From Acinetobacter sp. ANC 4178 (GTDB lineage: Bacteria > Pseudomonadota > Gammaproteobacteria > Pseudomonadales > Moraxellaceae): DNA of 64,000 nucleotides. The position numbers and the translations under genes are program-made. A model generated the notes under the pieces. That model was not told the DNA's origin. It saw nothing but the letters and a program-made list of their open reading frames with translations, and made no database searches. Position 1 is the first letter of the stretch, and the number at the start of each line of letters is the position of its first letter. The DNA lies in NCBI RefSeq assembly GCF_004331175.1, contig NZ_SJOD01000008.1:1-64000 (forward strand). Reading direction: 5' to 3'. Below, in pieces: positions 16,230-25,353 of the stretch.

Positions 16230-16928
16230 CTAAATCGCCACTAAATCTTTAATGCCTTTTTCAGGCATTTCTGCGCCTGCACCCTGTGCAATCACTTGAC
16301 CACGTGCCATCACGGTATAGCCATCTGCCAGTTCTTCGGCAAAGTCATAAAACTGCTCCACCAAGATAATCGCCATATCGCCTCCATCTGCCAGTTTACG
16401 AATCACGCGACCAATATCTTTAATAATCGACGGCTGAATACCCTCTGTCGGTTCATCTAAAATGAGGACTTTAGGTTCAGAAGCCAGTGCTCGGGCAATG
16501 GCTAACTGCTGCTGCTGCCCACCCGATAAATCTCCTCCACGGCGATGCTTCATTTCATCCAATACAGGAAAAATTTCATACAGATGTTCAGGTACTTTTT
16601 TGGTTTTGGTACCAGAGAATTTCGCCATGCCAATTAAAATATTTTCTTCTACGGTTAAGGTCGAGAAAATGTCCCGTCCTTGCGGGACATACGCTAAACC
16701 TGCTCGTACTCGCTGCTCAGGACTCAATTTAGAAATGTCTTTGCCATCTAATAAAATTTGTCCCGACTTAATCGGTAGAATCCCCATCAGGCATTTCAAT
16801 AACGTGGTTTTACCGACCCCATTGCGTCCTAACACCACCGAACATTCTCCTATCGGTGCTTGGAACGACACATCACGTAAAATGTGGCTGCCGCCATAAT
16901 ATTGGTTTACTGCATTCACTTCTAACAT
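16230..16928 (-). CDS. urtE: Urea ABC transporter ATP-binding subunit UrtE
   Basis: The 232-residue ATPase is one of two nucleotide-binding subunits of the urea importer. Walker A is GRNGVGKTTL, the signature is LSGGQQQQLAIARAL, Walker B is VLILDEPTEGIQPS, and VEQFYDFAEELAD carries the UrtE-type post-Walker region in which the switch His of many ABC proteins is Gln. It belongs to the branched-chain-amino-acid (LivF-like) type. It is the last gene of urtABCDE, 10 bases after urtD. Confidence 0.95.
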   Translation of the reverse strand: MLEVNAVNQYYGGSHILRDVSFQAPIGECSVVLGRNGVGKTTLLKCLMGILPIKSGQILLDGKDISKLSPEQRVRAGLAYVPQGRDIFSTLTVEENILIGMAKFSGTKTKKVPEHLYEIFPVLDEMKHRRGGDLSGGQQQQLAIARALASEPKVLILDEPTEGIQPSIIKDIGRVIRKLADGGDMAIILVEQFYDFAEELADGYTVMARGQVIAQGAGAEMPEKGIKDLVAI

Positions 16929-16938
16929 GTGCTGCTCC

Positions 16939-17757
16939 TTAACGCCCTAAGTATTTTTCAATCACATCTTCATTGGCTTGGACTTCTGCCAGTGTGCCTT
17001 CTGCCAAAATTGCCCCCTGTGCCAGCACCGTGACTTTTTCACTGATGGTGTCAATAAAGCTCATGTCATGTTCAACCACCACCAAGGTATGCTCTTTTTT
17101 CAACTCAAGACACAGCTCAGCGGTACGCTCGGTTTCCGCATCGGTCATACCTGCTACGGGTTCATCCAGCAAAATCAGTTTTGGTCGCTGCATCAGCAAC
17201 ATGCCAATTTCTAACCATTGCTTTTGACCATGCGACAATAAACCCGCAGGTTTCTTGACTAATTCTTTTAAACGAATTTGTTCAAGGGTTTGATCCAGTG
17301 CGATCTGAGTCTCAGGATCTAATTTACTAAATAAGCTTTTTTTCACTCGCTTATCTTTGGGTGCAGCCAATAACAAATTTTCCAGTACGGTAAAATTTTC
17401 AAATACCGTCGGTTTCTGGAATTTACGCCCAATACCCGCCTCTGCAATTTGTTCGGTCCCCATTTTCGCCAAATCATAGGTTTGTCCAAAAAAAGCTGAA
17501 CCTTCCGTGGGACGGGTTTTCCCTGTAATCACATCCATTAGTGTGGTTTTGCCTGCCCCATTGGGACCAATAATGCAGCGCAATTCGCCTTCTGCGATAT
17601 ACAGCGATAAATCATTCAAAGCACGGAAAGAGTCAAACCAAACACTGACTTTTTCCAAATACAGGGCAATGCCATGGCTAAAATCGGCACCTTGTTCTTT
17701 AGGTCGTCCATAGCCTTCTGAAGCATGTCCACCGTGGGGCTGAATAATTTCGCTCAT
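16939..17757 (-). CDS. urtD: Urea ABC transporter ATP-binding subunit UrtD
   Basis: The 272-residue LivG-like ATPase has a Walker A GPNGAGKTTLMD, the signature LLSHGQKQWLEIGMLL (LSHG in place of LSGG, typical of UrtD), Walker B LILLDEPVAGMTD and a switch His in VVEHDM. Residues 1-30 form an extension rich in Gly and His that precedes the fold. It overlaps the urtC stop codon by 4 bases, which indicates translational coupling in the urea importer operon. Confidence 0.95.
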   Translation of the reverse strand: MSEIIQPHGGHASEGYGRPKEQGADFSHGIALYLEKVSVWFDSFRALNDLSLYIAEGELRCIIGPNGAGKTTLMDVITGKTRPTEGSAFFGQTYDLAKMGTEQIAEAGIGRKFQKPTVFENFTVLENLLLAAPKDKRVKKSLFSKLDPETQIALDQTLEQIRLKELVKKPAGLLSHGQKQWLEIGMLLMQRPKLILLDEPVAGMTDAETERTAELCLELKKEHTLVVVEHDMSFIDTISEKVTVLAQGAILAEGTLAEVQANEDVIEKYLGR

Positions 17758-18827
17758 GCGTCATGCTCCTTTTTAAAACGGTCAAATAAACCAATCACCC
17801 CTTTGGGTAGGAATAAGGTCACCACAACAAATAAACCACCCAAAATCAGCAGCCATACTTCTGGATAAGCCACGGTAAAGTAAGTCTTCACCGCATTAAT
17901 TAAACCTGCACCTAGAATGGGACCAATTAAAGTGCCACGCCCACCTGCCGCGACCCAAACTGCCATTTCAATCGAGTTCACAGGGTTCATTTCACTTGGA
18001 TTAATAATGCCTGCTTGCGGGACATAAAGTGCTCCTGCAATACCTGCAATCACGGCAGACAAAACCCATGCCGATAGCTTGTACCAGAGAGTACGGTAGC
18101 CCAAATATTGCAGGCGGTTCTCGCTGTCACGAATCGCACCGAGCACCCGACCATAAGGCTGATTCATTAAATGACGTAAGCTCAAATAACACAGCAGCAA
18201 TACCAATGCCGTTAAAAAGCACAGCGTTGCCCGCATAGAAGCCGAGGTAATGTCCATGCCCAAAATGGTTTTAAAACCCGTGAAACCATTGTTGCCGCCG
18301 AAGCCTGTTTCATTGCGGAAAAACAGTAGTGCCGCGGCAAAAGTCATGGCTTGGGTGATAATGGAGAAATACACGCCTTTAATTTTGGAACGGAAGGCAA
18401 AGAAGCCAAAAATGAATGCAATCAGACCTGGAACCACCACCACCAACACCAAAGCCCACAGGAAATGTTCCGTGCCGACCCAATACCACGGTAATTCAGT
18501 CCAGCTAAGAAAGCGCATAAAGTCAGGCAATTGGTTACCTGCTGATTCGCGCATCAAATACATGCCAAACGCATAACCACCAAGGGCAAAATACAGTCCA
18601 TGCCCTAAGCTCAGTATGCCTGCATAGCCCCAGACCAAATCTAAAGCCAATGCCACGAGTGCAAGACACATGATTTTGCCAATCAAAGTGACCCAGTAAG
18701 CCGAGAGATGCAAAGCTGATTCAGCAGGTAACAAATGCAACCACGGTAATATCAGCATCACCGCAAAACATGCCGCTATGGCAAAGGCGCTATAAGATTT
18801 GTCGGCAAATAAAGTTGTTATTTTCAT
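17754..18827 (-). CDS. urtC: Urea ABC transporter permease UrtC
   Basis: The 357-residue integral membrane protein is LivM-like, with about ten hydrophobic helices. DLVWGYAGILSLGHGLYFALGGYAFGMYLM is the conserved early region, followed by the EAA-like cytoplasmic loop GAIRDSENRLQYLGY. It pairs with UrtB to form the urea channel in the inner membrane. It begins 5 bases after urtB and its end overlaps urtD. Confidence 0.95.
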   Translation of the reverse strand: MKITTLFADKSYSAFAIAACFAVMLILPWLHLLPAESALHLSAYWVTLIGKIMCLALVALALDLVWGYAGILSLGHGLYFALGGYAFGMYLMRESAGNQLPDFMRFLSWTELPWYWVGTEHFLWALVLVVVVPGLIAFIFGFFAFRSKIKGVYFSIITQAMTFAAALLFFRNETGFGGNNGFTGFKTILGMDITSASMRATLCFLTALVLLLCYLSLRHLMNQPYGRVLGAIRDSENRLQYLGYRTLWYKLSAWVLSAVIAGIAGALYVPQAGIINPSEMNPVNSIEMAVWVAAGGRGTLIGPILGAGLINAVKTYFTVAYPEVWLLILGGLFVVVTLFLPKGVIGLFDRFKKEHDA

Positions 18828-18832
18828 CTGGT

Positions 18833-20458
18833 TTACTCCACGAAGCGCCCTTTAATGGCAAACAAACCTTGTGGACGTTTCTGAATAAACAGAATCACAA
18901 GCACCAACAGAATAATTTTGGCCAGTACTGCACCTAAGCCAATTTCCAACACCGTCCCACTGATACCCAGACCCAAGGCTGCCAATACGGCACCCCAGAC
19001 TTGTCCAACACCGCCAACCACAACCACCAAGAAGGCATCAATAATGTAGTTTTGCCCCAAGTCTGGACCGACATTCCCGACTTGTGCCAAGGCACAGCCT
19101 GCCAAACCTGCTAATCCCGAACCTAAGCCAAATGCCAACATATCAATACGGGATGAACGAATGCCGACCGCACGTGCCATCTGACGGTTTTGCGTCACAG
19201 CACGGACAAATAGACCAAAGCGGGTTTTATTCAGGAGATAAACCAACAGCAAGAGCACTGCGACAGTAAAGACAATGATGGCAATGCGGTTATATGGCAG
19301 CATTAAACTTGGTGTTAAGGAAATACCTCCTGAGAGCCATGAAATATTGGAGACTTCAACATTTTGTGCGCCAAAAATCATCCGCACCAGTTGCATTAAA
19401 ATCAGACTGACCCCAAAGGTTGCCAACAAAGTTTCCAGTTGTCTGCCGTATAAAGGACGAATCACGGTGCGTTCAATCAGCATGCCAATGAAAGCACTCA
19501 CCAAAAAAGCGGCTGGAATGGCAATCAATAAATACCAATCTAGGTATGGTGCTAAATGGGTTTTAAATAGGCTTTGCACCACATACGTGGTGTAGGCACC
19601 AATCATGATCAATTCGCCATGTGCCATATTGATCACGCCCAACAGACCATAAGTAATGGCTAAGCCCAAAGCTGCCAACAGCAAAATACTGGCGGTACTG
19701 AAACCTGAAAAGACGTGCCCTGCCCATTCACTGGCTTGTAATCGGGTTTTAATACTGCTCTTTGCAGCCTGCAAAGTCGCTTCGAGTTCAGGGTTCAAAT
19801 TCGCTTGAGTGAGTTCTTGTTCAATCACGGCCAATACATCGGGACGATCCGATGTAGACAAGGTCTTCACGGCCTGTACCTTCACCAAAGTATCAGGACT
19901 GTTTAAATCCATTCGTGCTTTTAACTGAGCCAAACGCGCTTTGACTTTGTTATTTTGTTCTTGCAGATAGAGTTGGCGAATCCAGACTGGATCAAGTTCA
20001 TCTAGATTATTCTCTAAAATATCAATTGCTTCTAAACGCTGTATGGCTTCATCCGATTTCAGTTTCACTTTGGCTTGCCCAAAACTTAAAGCTTTACGCA
20101 AAGTATTCACCAAAGTGACTTGAGACAAATCGGCAGGCCATGTACTCAGTTCTTGCATGGCAGGATATTGATATAACTTCTCATCATTTTTTAACAGATA
20201 GGTTTGACCCGCACCATCTCGATACAGTTCATTTTGATCAATATACGCCACCAATTGATCTAAACTTTCGATACTGGCAGGCCATTGATTCAACAGGGTA
20301 CGGCGTTCAGCAAAATCAGCTTTGACAAAACGCTGAATCGGATCCGCCTGTTGAACTTGAAGCTGTGCATTGGGCAAAGCTGTTTCTGCCCAGACAGGAT
20401 TGAAGAATAATTGCAGGCAGCTACACAGCAGTGCCACACAATAGCTTTTAATTGACAT
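18833..20458 (-). CDS. urtB: Urea ABC transporter permease UrtB
   Basis: 541 residues from the ATG at 20458, which is preceded by GAGGGGGA; a longer frame to 20572 is not supported. A signal peptide is followed by about 250 periplasmic, helical, repeat-rich residues (LAQLKARMDLNSPDTLVKVQAVKTLS region). A LivH-like permease domain follows with LGVINMAHGELIMIGAYTTYV and AFGLGSGLAGLAGCAL. The long N-terminal extension is usual for UrtB but absent from LivH. An attenuator hairpin lies in the 89-base gap after urtA. Confidence 0.95.
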   Translation of the reverse strand: MSIKSYCVALLCSCLQLFFNPVWAETALPNAQLQVQQADPIQRFVKADFAERRTLLNQWPASIESLDQLVAYIDQNELYRDGAGQTYLLKNDEKLYQYPAMQELSTWPADLSQVTLVNTLRKALSFGQAKVKLKSDEAIQRLEAIDILENNLDELDPVWIRQLYLQEQNNKVKARLAQLKARMDLNSPDTLVKVQAVKTLSTSDRPDVLAVIEQELTQANLNPELEATLQAAKSSIKTRLQASEWAGHVFSGFSTASILLLAALGLAITYGLLGVINMAHGELIMIGAYTTYVVQSLFKTHLAPYLDWYLLIAIPAAFLVSAFIGMLIERTVIRPLYGRQLETLLATFGVSLILMQLVRMIFGAQNVEVSNISWLSGGISLTPSLMLPYNRIAIIVFTVAVLLLLVYLLNKTRFGLFVRAVTQNRQMARAVGIRSSRIDMLAFGLGSGLAGLAGCALAQVGNVGPDLGQNYIIDAFLVVVVGGVGQVWGAVLAALGLGISGTVLEIGLGAVLAKIILLVLVILFIQKRPQGLFAIKGRFVE

Positions 20459-20504
20459 GAAAGATTCCCCCTCACAAGGCAAATGGTCTGTTATCGGAAT
20501 AAAG

Positions 20505-20536
20505 AAAACAAAAAGACCTACTGCCGCAGCAGTAGG
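20505..20536 (-). terminator. Attenuator hairpin between urtA and urtB
   Basis: Read on the minus strand, CCTACTGC, loop TGCG, GCAGTAGG is followed by TCTTTTTGTTTTC. It lies inside the operon 12 bases past the urtA stop. A partial terminator here would give more binding protein than membrane subunits, as is common in binding-protein transporters. Confidence 0.82.
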
Positions 20537-20547
20537 TTGAGAGGGAA

Positions 20548-21831
20548 TTATTTTGGAATGTACGGGCTCCAAGGCTCCGCTTTAATGGTATTGGCGGTTT
20601 TATACACCACATCAAACTGCCCATCGCCACGAATTTCACCAATCATGACGGGCTTATGTAAGTGGTGATTGCTTTCATCCATTTTTAGGGTATAGCCCGA
20701 TGGTGCAGCAAAAGTCTGTCCTGCCATGGCATCCCGAACTTTATCAACGTCGGTTGTAGCTGCTTTTTCTACCGCCTGCTTCCACATGTTAATCCCGACA
20801 TAAGTCGCTTCCATGGGATCATTGGTCACCAATTTATCAGCATTTGGTAGCTTGTATTCCACCGCATACTGCTTCATCTTGTTCACAAATTCAGTATTTT
20901 TCGGATTTTTCACCGACATGAAATAGTTCCATGCTGCCAAATGTCCGACCAATGGTTTGGTATCAATGCCCCGCAATTCTTCTTCACCCACCGAGAAGGC
21001 CATGACAGGAATATCCGAGGCTTTAATGCCCTGATTGCCCAGTTCACGGTAAAACGGTACATTTGAGTCGCCATTAATGGTGGAAATGACCGCGGTTTTC
21101 TTGCCCGCAGCAAATTTCTTGATATTGCCTACAATAGTTTGATAGTTGCTATGACCAAATGGCGTGTACTCTTCCATGATGTCGGCGTCGGCAATGCCTT
21201 TCGACTTTAAGAAAGCCCGTAAAATTTTGTTAGTGGTACGTGGGTAAACATAATCGGTGCCTAACAATACAAAGCGCTCCGCTTTGCCCCCCTCCTCACT
21301 CATTAGATATTCCACGGCTGGAATCGCTTGTTGATTAGGGGCTGCACCCGTATAGAAAATATTTTTCGACTGCTCTTGCCCCTCATACTGTACGGGATAG
21401 AACAACAGACCATTGAGCTCTTCCACCACAGGCAAGACTGATTTACGCGATACCGATGTCCAACAACCAAAAATCACGGCTACTTTATCTTGGGTCATTA
21501 ACTGACGGGCTTTCTCTGCAAATAACGGCCAGTCTGAAGCAGGGTCAACCACCACAGGTTCTAATTTTTTACCCAATACCCCGCCATTGGCATTAATTTC
21601 ATTAATCGCCATCAGTGCTGTGTCTTTCAGTGAGGTTTCAGAAATGGCCATAGTGCCTGACAGAGAATGTAAAATCCCCACTTTAATGGTGTCGCCACTG
21701 GCTGCGGGCGCTTTGGCTTCAGATGCGGCTGTTTCTGTTTTTTCTGCGGGTTTTGAACAACCTGTTAGTGCCATGCTCCCTGCCATTGCTGCCGCCAGAA
21801 GGGTTTTGGTCAATAATTTTTGTTGGAACAT
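20548..21831 (-). CDS. urtA: Urea ABC transporter substrate-binding lipoprotein UrtA
   Basis: The 427-residue periplasmic urea-binding protein. The lipobox is MALTGC near residue 25, so it is a lipoprotein. The mature sequence has VGILHSLSGTMAISETSL, INANGGVLGKKLEPVVVDPASDWP, VIFGCWTSVSRKSVLPV and NGLLFYPVQYEGQEQS, which are UrtA signatures. The start at 21831 is chosen because GGAG lies 8 bases upstream; an in-frame ATG 6 codons earlier lacks this. It is first in the operon, with an inverted repeat upstream. Confidence 0.95.
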   Translation of the reverse strand: MFQQKLLTKTLLAAAMAGSMALTGCSKPAEKTETAASEAKAPAASGDTIKVGILHSLSGTMAISETSLKDTALMAINEINANGGVLGKKLEPVVVDPASDWPLFAEKARQLMTQDKVAVIFGCWTSVSRKSVLPVVEELNGLLFYPVQYEGQEQSKNIFYTGAAPNQQAIPAVEYLMSEEGGKAERFVLLGTDYVYPRTTNKILRAFLKSKGIADADIMEEYTPFGHSNYQTIVGNIKKFAAGKKTAVISTINGDSNVPFYRELGNQGIKASDIPVMAFSVGEEELRGIDTKPLVGHLAAWNYFMSVKNPKNTEFVNKMKQYAVEYKLPNADKLVTNDPMEATYVGINMWKQAVEKAATTDVDKVRDAMAGQTFAAPSGYTLKMDESNHHLHKPVMIGEIRGDGQFDVVYKTANTIKAEPWSPYIPK

Positions 21832-21957
21832 CTTCAGTTCTCCAAGCATTTTATGTTTTTTGGTTATGTCTGCCCAGAGTATTCAATTTCCATGCCAACT
21901 GAATAAGATGTTGTTTTTATTATATTAAATATTAAAATTCGATTTATTTCATTGATC

Positions 21958-21979
21958 TTGTATACATCATTGCATACAA
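21958..21979. promoter_or_regulatory. Inverted repeat upstream of urtA
   Basis: TTGTATAC, ATCATT, GCATACAA is an 8-6-8 inverted repeat with one mismatch, about 130 bases upstream of the urtA start. TTGTATAC/GTATACAA half-sites resemble operators of GntR-family regulators such as HutC. A nitrogen-responsive regulator could bind here; none is encoded nearby. Confidence 0.45.
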
Positions 21980-22073
21980 AAAATGCTTACCGACCTAAAA
22001 TGATGCAAATTTGTTCATCTTTCCATCATAGGATTTGTTGATAAAGAAATGATTATGATTTTTAAAAATAGCT

Positions 22074-22631
22074 TTACTCTTCTTGCCAATATTGTTCTAA
22101 AGCGTCCAAGATATCTGGATAGTGATAAACCTCATCTGGTTCATCCAGTAAGAACAAAAGATAAGATCTGACAGCAGAGCGTTGTTCAGTATTGAATAAA
22201 CTGAATTTTCTGTCCGTATGAGGATCTAGTCGTGTTAGCTTAAAAAGTAAGTCAAATCGATACTCATCATTTAAACTTGCCAATAAAAAGGCAGGCAAAT
22301 GAAATAACATGCCCTGAGCATCAAAAAAAGATAGGCTGCTGTTACAGCGATTCAAATCATCAACCGAGATCTTTTGCCAATTTAATTTTTCGTCTTTGGT
22401 ACGATAAGCCAAGCGTTCTGCTTGGCTGGCATAATCATCTATCGCTTGCGCCTCATACAAGCCAATACCCTCTTGTAAGGTGACTTCAGCAAAAGCACTA
22501 CTAACCTTTTGTTTCACTTGGTCTAACTCTTGCCAGCGTGGCAAGAGTTCTTCAGCTTCTACAATCGTGACCAGATCATAGCCCTTGTTACGCATTGCCT
22601 GAATATCATCGGGTGAAGGATACTTTTTCAT
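22074..22631 (-). CDS. Hypothetical protein, DUF6714-like
   Basis: The 185-residue cytosolic protein has no signal peptide or membrane segment. SLSFFDAQGMLFHLPAFLLASL and the C-terminal FNTEQRSAVRSYLLFLL resemble the DUF6714 pattern of an aromatic-rich helix followed by a helical end. The match is by eye. Its ATG overlaps the parE stop codon (TGATG), so it is translationally coupled to topoisomerase IV subunit B. Function unknown. Confidence 0.75.
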   Translation of the reverse strand: MKKYPSPDDIQAMRNKGYDLVTIVEAEELLPRWQELDQVKQKVSSAFAEVTLQEGIGLYEAQAIDDYASQAERLAYRTKDEKLNWQKISVDDLNRCNSSLSFFDAQGMLFHLPAFLLASLNDEYRFDLLFKLTRLDPHTDRKFSLFNTEQRSAVRSYLLFLLDEPDEVYHYPDILDALEQYWQEE

Positions 22632-24511
22632 CAGACTGCAATATCTGCCAGATTGCCTTTTTGCTCTAACCAGTGCTTACGGTCACCCGAACGCTTCTTG
22701 GCCAATAACTTGTCCAATAAGCTTGTAGTGAGGTGGCTATCATCCAAGTCCAGTTGCACCAGACGACGGGTATTCGGATCCATCGTGGTTTCACGTAATT
22801 GGCTCGCATTCATCTCACCCAAGCCTTTAAAGCGGGTAATTTGTGGATTCTTGGTTTTGGCTTTTTTTAGAATCGACTCAAGCTCATCTTCATCTAGTGC
22901 ATAATGCACGTCTTTGCCATCGTCGATACGGAACAGGGGTGGCATCGCCACATACAAATGCCCTTCTTCTACCAAGGTTGGGAAGTGCTTTACAAACAGC
23001 GCACATAATAGCGTGGCAATATGTAAACCATCCGAATCGGCATCTGCCAAAATACAAATCTTACCATAGCGCAGTTCAGATAAATCATCACTGCCCGGAT
23101 CAACCCCAATTGCGATCGCAATATCATGCACTTCTTGAGAAGCCAGCACTTCATCGGAAGAGACTTCCCAAGTATTTAAAATTTTGCCACGAATTGGCAT
23201 GATGGCTTGGAAATTTTTATCACGAGCCTGTTTGGCTGAACCGCCCGCAGAATCGCCTTCTACAATAAACAGTTCCGAATCCTCACGGGTTTGCCCGACA
23301 CAATCCGCCAATTTACCCGGCAAAGCTGGTCCAGACACAATTCTCTTCCGTTCTACTTTTTTTGCAGCTTTTAAACGACGACCCGCTTTGGAAATCGCCA
23401 TTTCTGCCAGTTGCATGGCAATTTCAGAATGCTGGTTCAACCACAGTGCAAAAGCATCTTTGGCAATATTCTGTACAATGCCTGCGGCTTCGCGGCTAGA
23501 AAGGCGCTCTTTGGTTTGTCCTGAAAATTGTGGTTCTTGGAATTTCAGCGACAAGATATAGTTCACGCCATCCCAAACATCTTCCGCAGACAGTTTCAAG
23601 TTACGCGGTAATAAGTTACGTAGCTCACAAAACTCCCGTAAAGCATCCGTGACCCCTGAACGCAAGCCGTTGACATGCGTTCCACCTTGCGCAGTCGGAA
23701 TCAGGTTGACGTAACTTTCCTGAATTTGCTCGCCACCTTCTGCATTCCAGCAGATGGCAAATTCTGCACTGGCACGTTCAGCATCTCCAGTAGCAACAAA
23801 TGCAGGGGCAGGCACAATCTCACGGTCTTCCAGTTCGTCCATTAAGTAATCGACCAGACCATTTTCAAATTGCCATTCGATTTTCTCGTTATTGATTTCA
23901 TCAATGTAGATAATCTGTAGCCCTGCCGCTAAAACCGCTTTGGCTTTTAAATTATGTTTAAGCGCTTTTAGGGCAAATTTAGGCGAATCAAAGTATTTCG
24001 TTTCTGGCCAAAAACGGACTAGCGTTCCAGTCGCTCGTTTGGCAACTTTACCTTCCAATACCGTCAAAGGTGCCACAGGTTCGCCCTGCTCAAATGCCAT
24101 TTGGTAGAGGTTGCCCTGACGCTGCACTTCTACTTCTACACGGGTCGATAAAGCGTTTACTACTGAGATACCCACACCATGCAAACCACCCGAAAACTGA
24201 TAGTTATCGGTACTGAATTTTCCGCCCGCATGCAGTTTGGTTAAAATAATTTCAATCCCGCTTTGCCCATATTCAGGATGAATGTCCACGGGCATACCAC
24301 GGCCATTATCCGCCACAGCCAAAGAGCCATCTTTATACACCGTCACCGTAATTTTATTGGCATGACCTGCCAGCGCTTCGTCCACCGCATTATCAATGAC
24401 TTCCTGAGCCAAATGGTTCGGACGAGACGTATCGGTATACATCCCTGGACGACGACGAACAGGGTCCAAACCAGATAAAACTTCAAGCGATTGAGCCGTA
24501 TATTGAGACAC
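22631..24511 (-). CDS. parE: DNA topoisomerase IV subunit B
   Basis: The 626-residue ATPase subunit decatenates daughter chromosomes together with ParC. The GHKL ATPase domain has DNAVDEALAG and NGRGMPVD, then FSGGLHGVGISVVNAL. The TOPRIM domain has VEGDSAGGSAKQARD and the LADADSDGLHIATLL metal site. The C-terminus contains FKGLGEMNASQLRETTMDP. It is 14 bases after the yqiA-like gene and overlaps the next gene by 1 base. The yqiA-parE pairing matches the E. coli neighbourhood. Confidence 0.97.
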   Translation of the reverse strand: MSQYTAQSLEVLSGLDPVRRRPGMYTDTSRPNHLAQEVIDNAVDEALAGHANKITVTVYKDGSLAVADNGRGMPVDIHPEYGQSGIEIILTKLHAGGKFSTDNYQFSGGLHGVGISVVNALSTRVEVEVQRQGNLYQMAFEQGEPVAPLTVLEGKVAKRATGTLVRFWPETKYFDSPKFALKALKHNLKAKAVLAAGLQIIYIDEINNEKIEWQFENGLVDYLMDELEDREIVPAPAFVATGDAERASAEFAICWNAEGGEQIQESYVNLIPTAQGGTHVNGLRSGVTDALREFCELRNLLPRNLKLSAEDVWDGVNYILSLKFQEPQFSGQTKERLSSREAAGIVQNIAKDAFALWLNQHSEIAMQLAEMAISKAGRRLKAAKKVERKRIVSGPALPGKLADCVGQTREDSELFIVEGDSAGGSAKQARDKNFQAIMPIRGKILNTWEVSSDEVLASQEVHDIAIAIGVDPGSDDLSELRYGKICILADADSDGLHIATLLCALFVKHFPTLVEEGHLYVAMPPLFRIDDGKDVHYALDEDELESILKKAKTKNPQITRFKGLGEMNASQLRETTMDPNTRRLVQLDLDDSHLTTSLLDKLLAKKRSGDRKHWLEQKGNLADIAV

Positions 24512-24525
24512 GTTGTACGATTTCC

Positions 24526-25110
24526 TTATAAGCTGGAAGACGAAAAAAATTGTAAAATCATGGGGATTTTAGCAGCAAAATCATCCATGGCATGGTTGCC
24601 ATGTGCTTCGGTCATGACCAAAGCACGCGGTTGCTGCGACGCATAATAACGTTCTGCTTCACGATAATCTAAAACGTCATCGCCTTGTTGTAATAACACC
24701 AACACTTTGTCTGCTTGCTGAACATTTGGCACGGCAATCTGTTGTAAATAGTCCAATTGTGCCTCATCCAAGGTCCATGTTGGATTGACCTGATAGGGAA
24801 GTTGTTGCTGCCCAAATAAATCACGAAACAATTGCCATGGTCGCATAGCCGGATTAATCAAAACAGCAGGCAGAGCATACCTTGCGACCAATTGTGTCGC
24901 ATAAAAGCCGCCCAGACTACTGCCGACCAACGCAACATCCTGATGGGCAAGCACCAAATCTTGTAACACTTGTAAAGCTTGCTCAGGTGGCATATTTAAG
25001 TCGGGTACATGAACAGTCCATGCATTATCTTGCGCACAATACTGTTGTAGCTGCTGTGCTTTGATGGATTTTGGACTGCTTTGAAAGCCATGGATATAAA
25101 TAATATTCAT
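24526..25110 (-). CDS. yqiA: YqiA-type esterase (UPF0227)
   Basis: The 194-residue alpha/beta hydrolase starts IIYIHGFQSSPKSIKAQQL, has the nucleophile motif VGSSLGGFYA, the acid in LLQQGDDVLDY, and the His in EAHGNHAMDDF. E. coli YqiA is a broad acyl-CoA thioesterase/esterase encoded next to parE; the same order is present here. No signal peptide, so it is cytosolic. The 14-base gap to parE suggests co-transcription. Confidence 0.9.
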   Translation of the reverse strand: MNIIYIHGFQSSPKSIKAQQLQQYCAQDNAWTVHVPDLNMPPEQALQVLQDLVLAHQDVALVGSSLGGFYATQLVARYALPAVLINPAMRPWQLFRDLFGQQQLPYQVNPTWTLDEAQLDYLQQIAVPNVQQADKVLVLLQQGDDVLDYREAERYYASQQPRALVMTEAHGNHAMDDFAAKIPMILQFFSSSSL

Positions 25111-25353
25111 ATTTTGGGGTTACGTGGGTTATCCCTTCAGCTATTTTTCATCATTCTGACGCAGGATTATTCTAAATTCGTCGAAAGGCTCGAATTGTTA
25201 GACAAAATAAGCCCTATTTCAGGATATTCATCGGTATTTTAAAATTATTCGAGCTGTACTCGATATGATGAAAACTGAAAAAAGTTATACCTCTATCTTA
25301 ATCAAAATGAAAGCGTTGAGATGAGACAAACAAAGCATAAAGGATAACAACAA

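Noticed and set aside
20459-20572. N-terminal extension of UrtB.
   Set aside because: It crosses the attenuator region and lacks a ribosome-binding site. GAGGGGGA precedes the later ATG.
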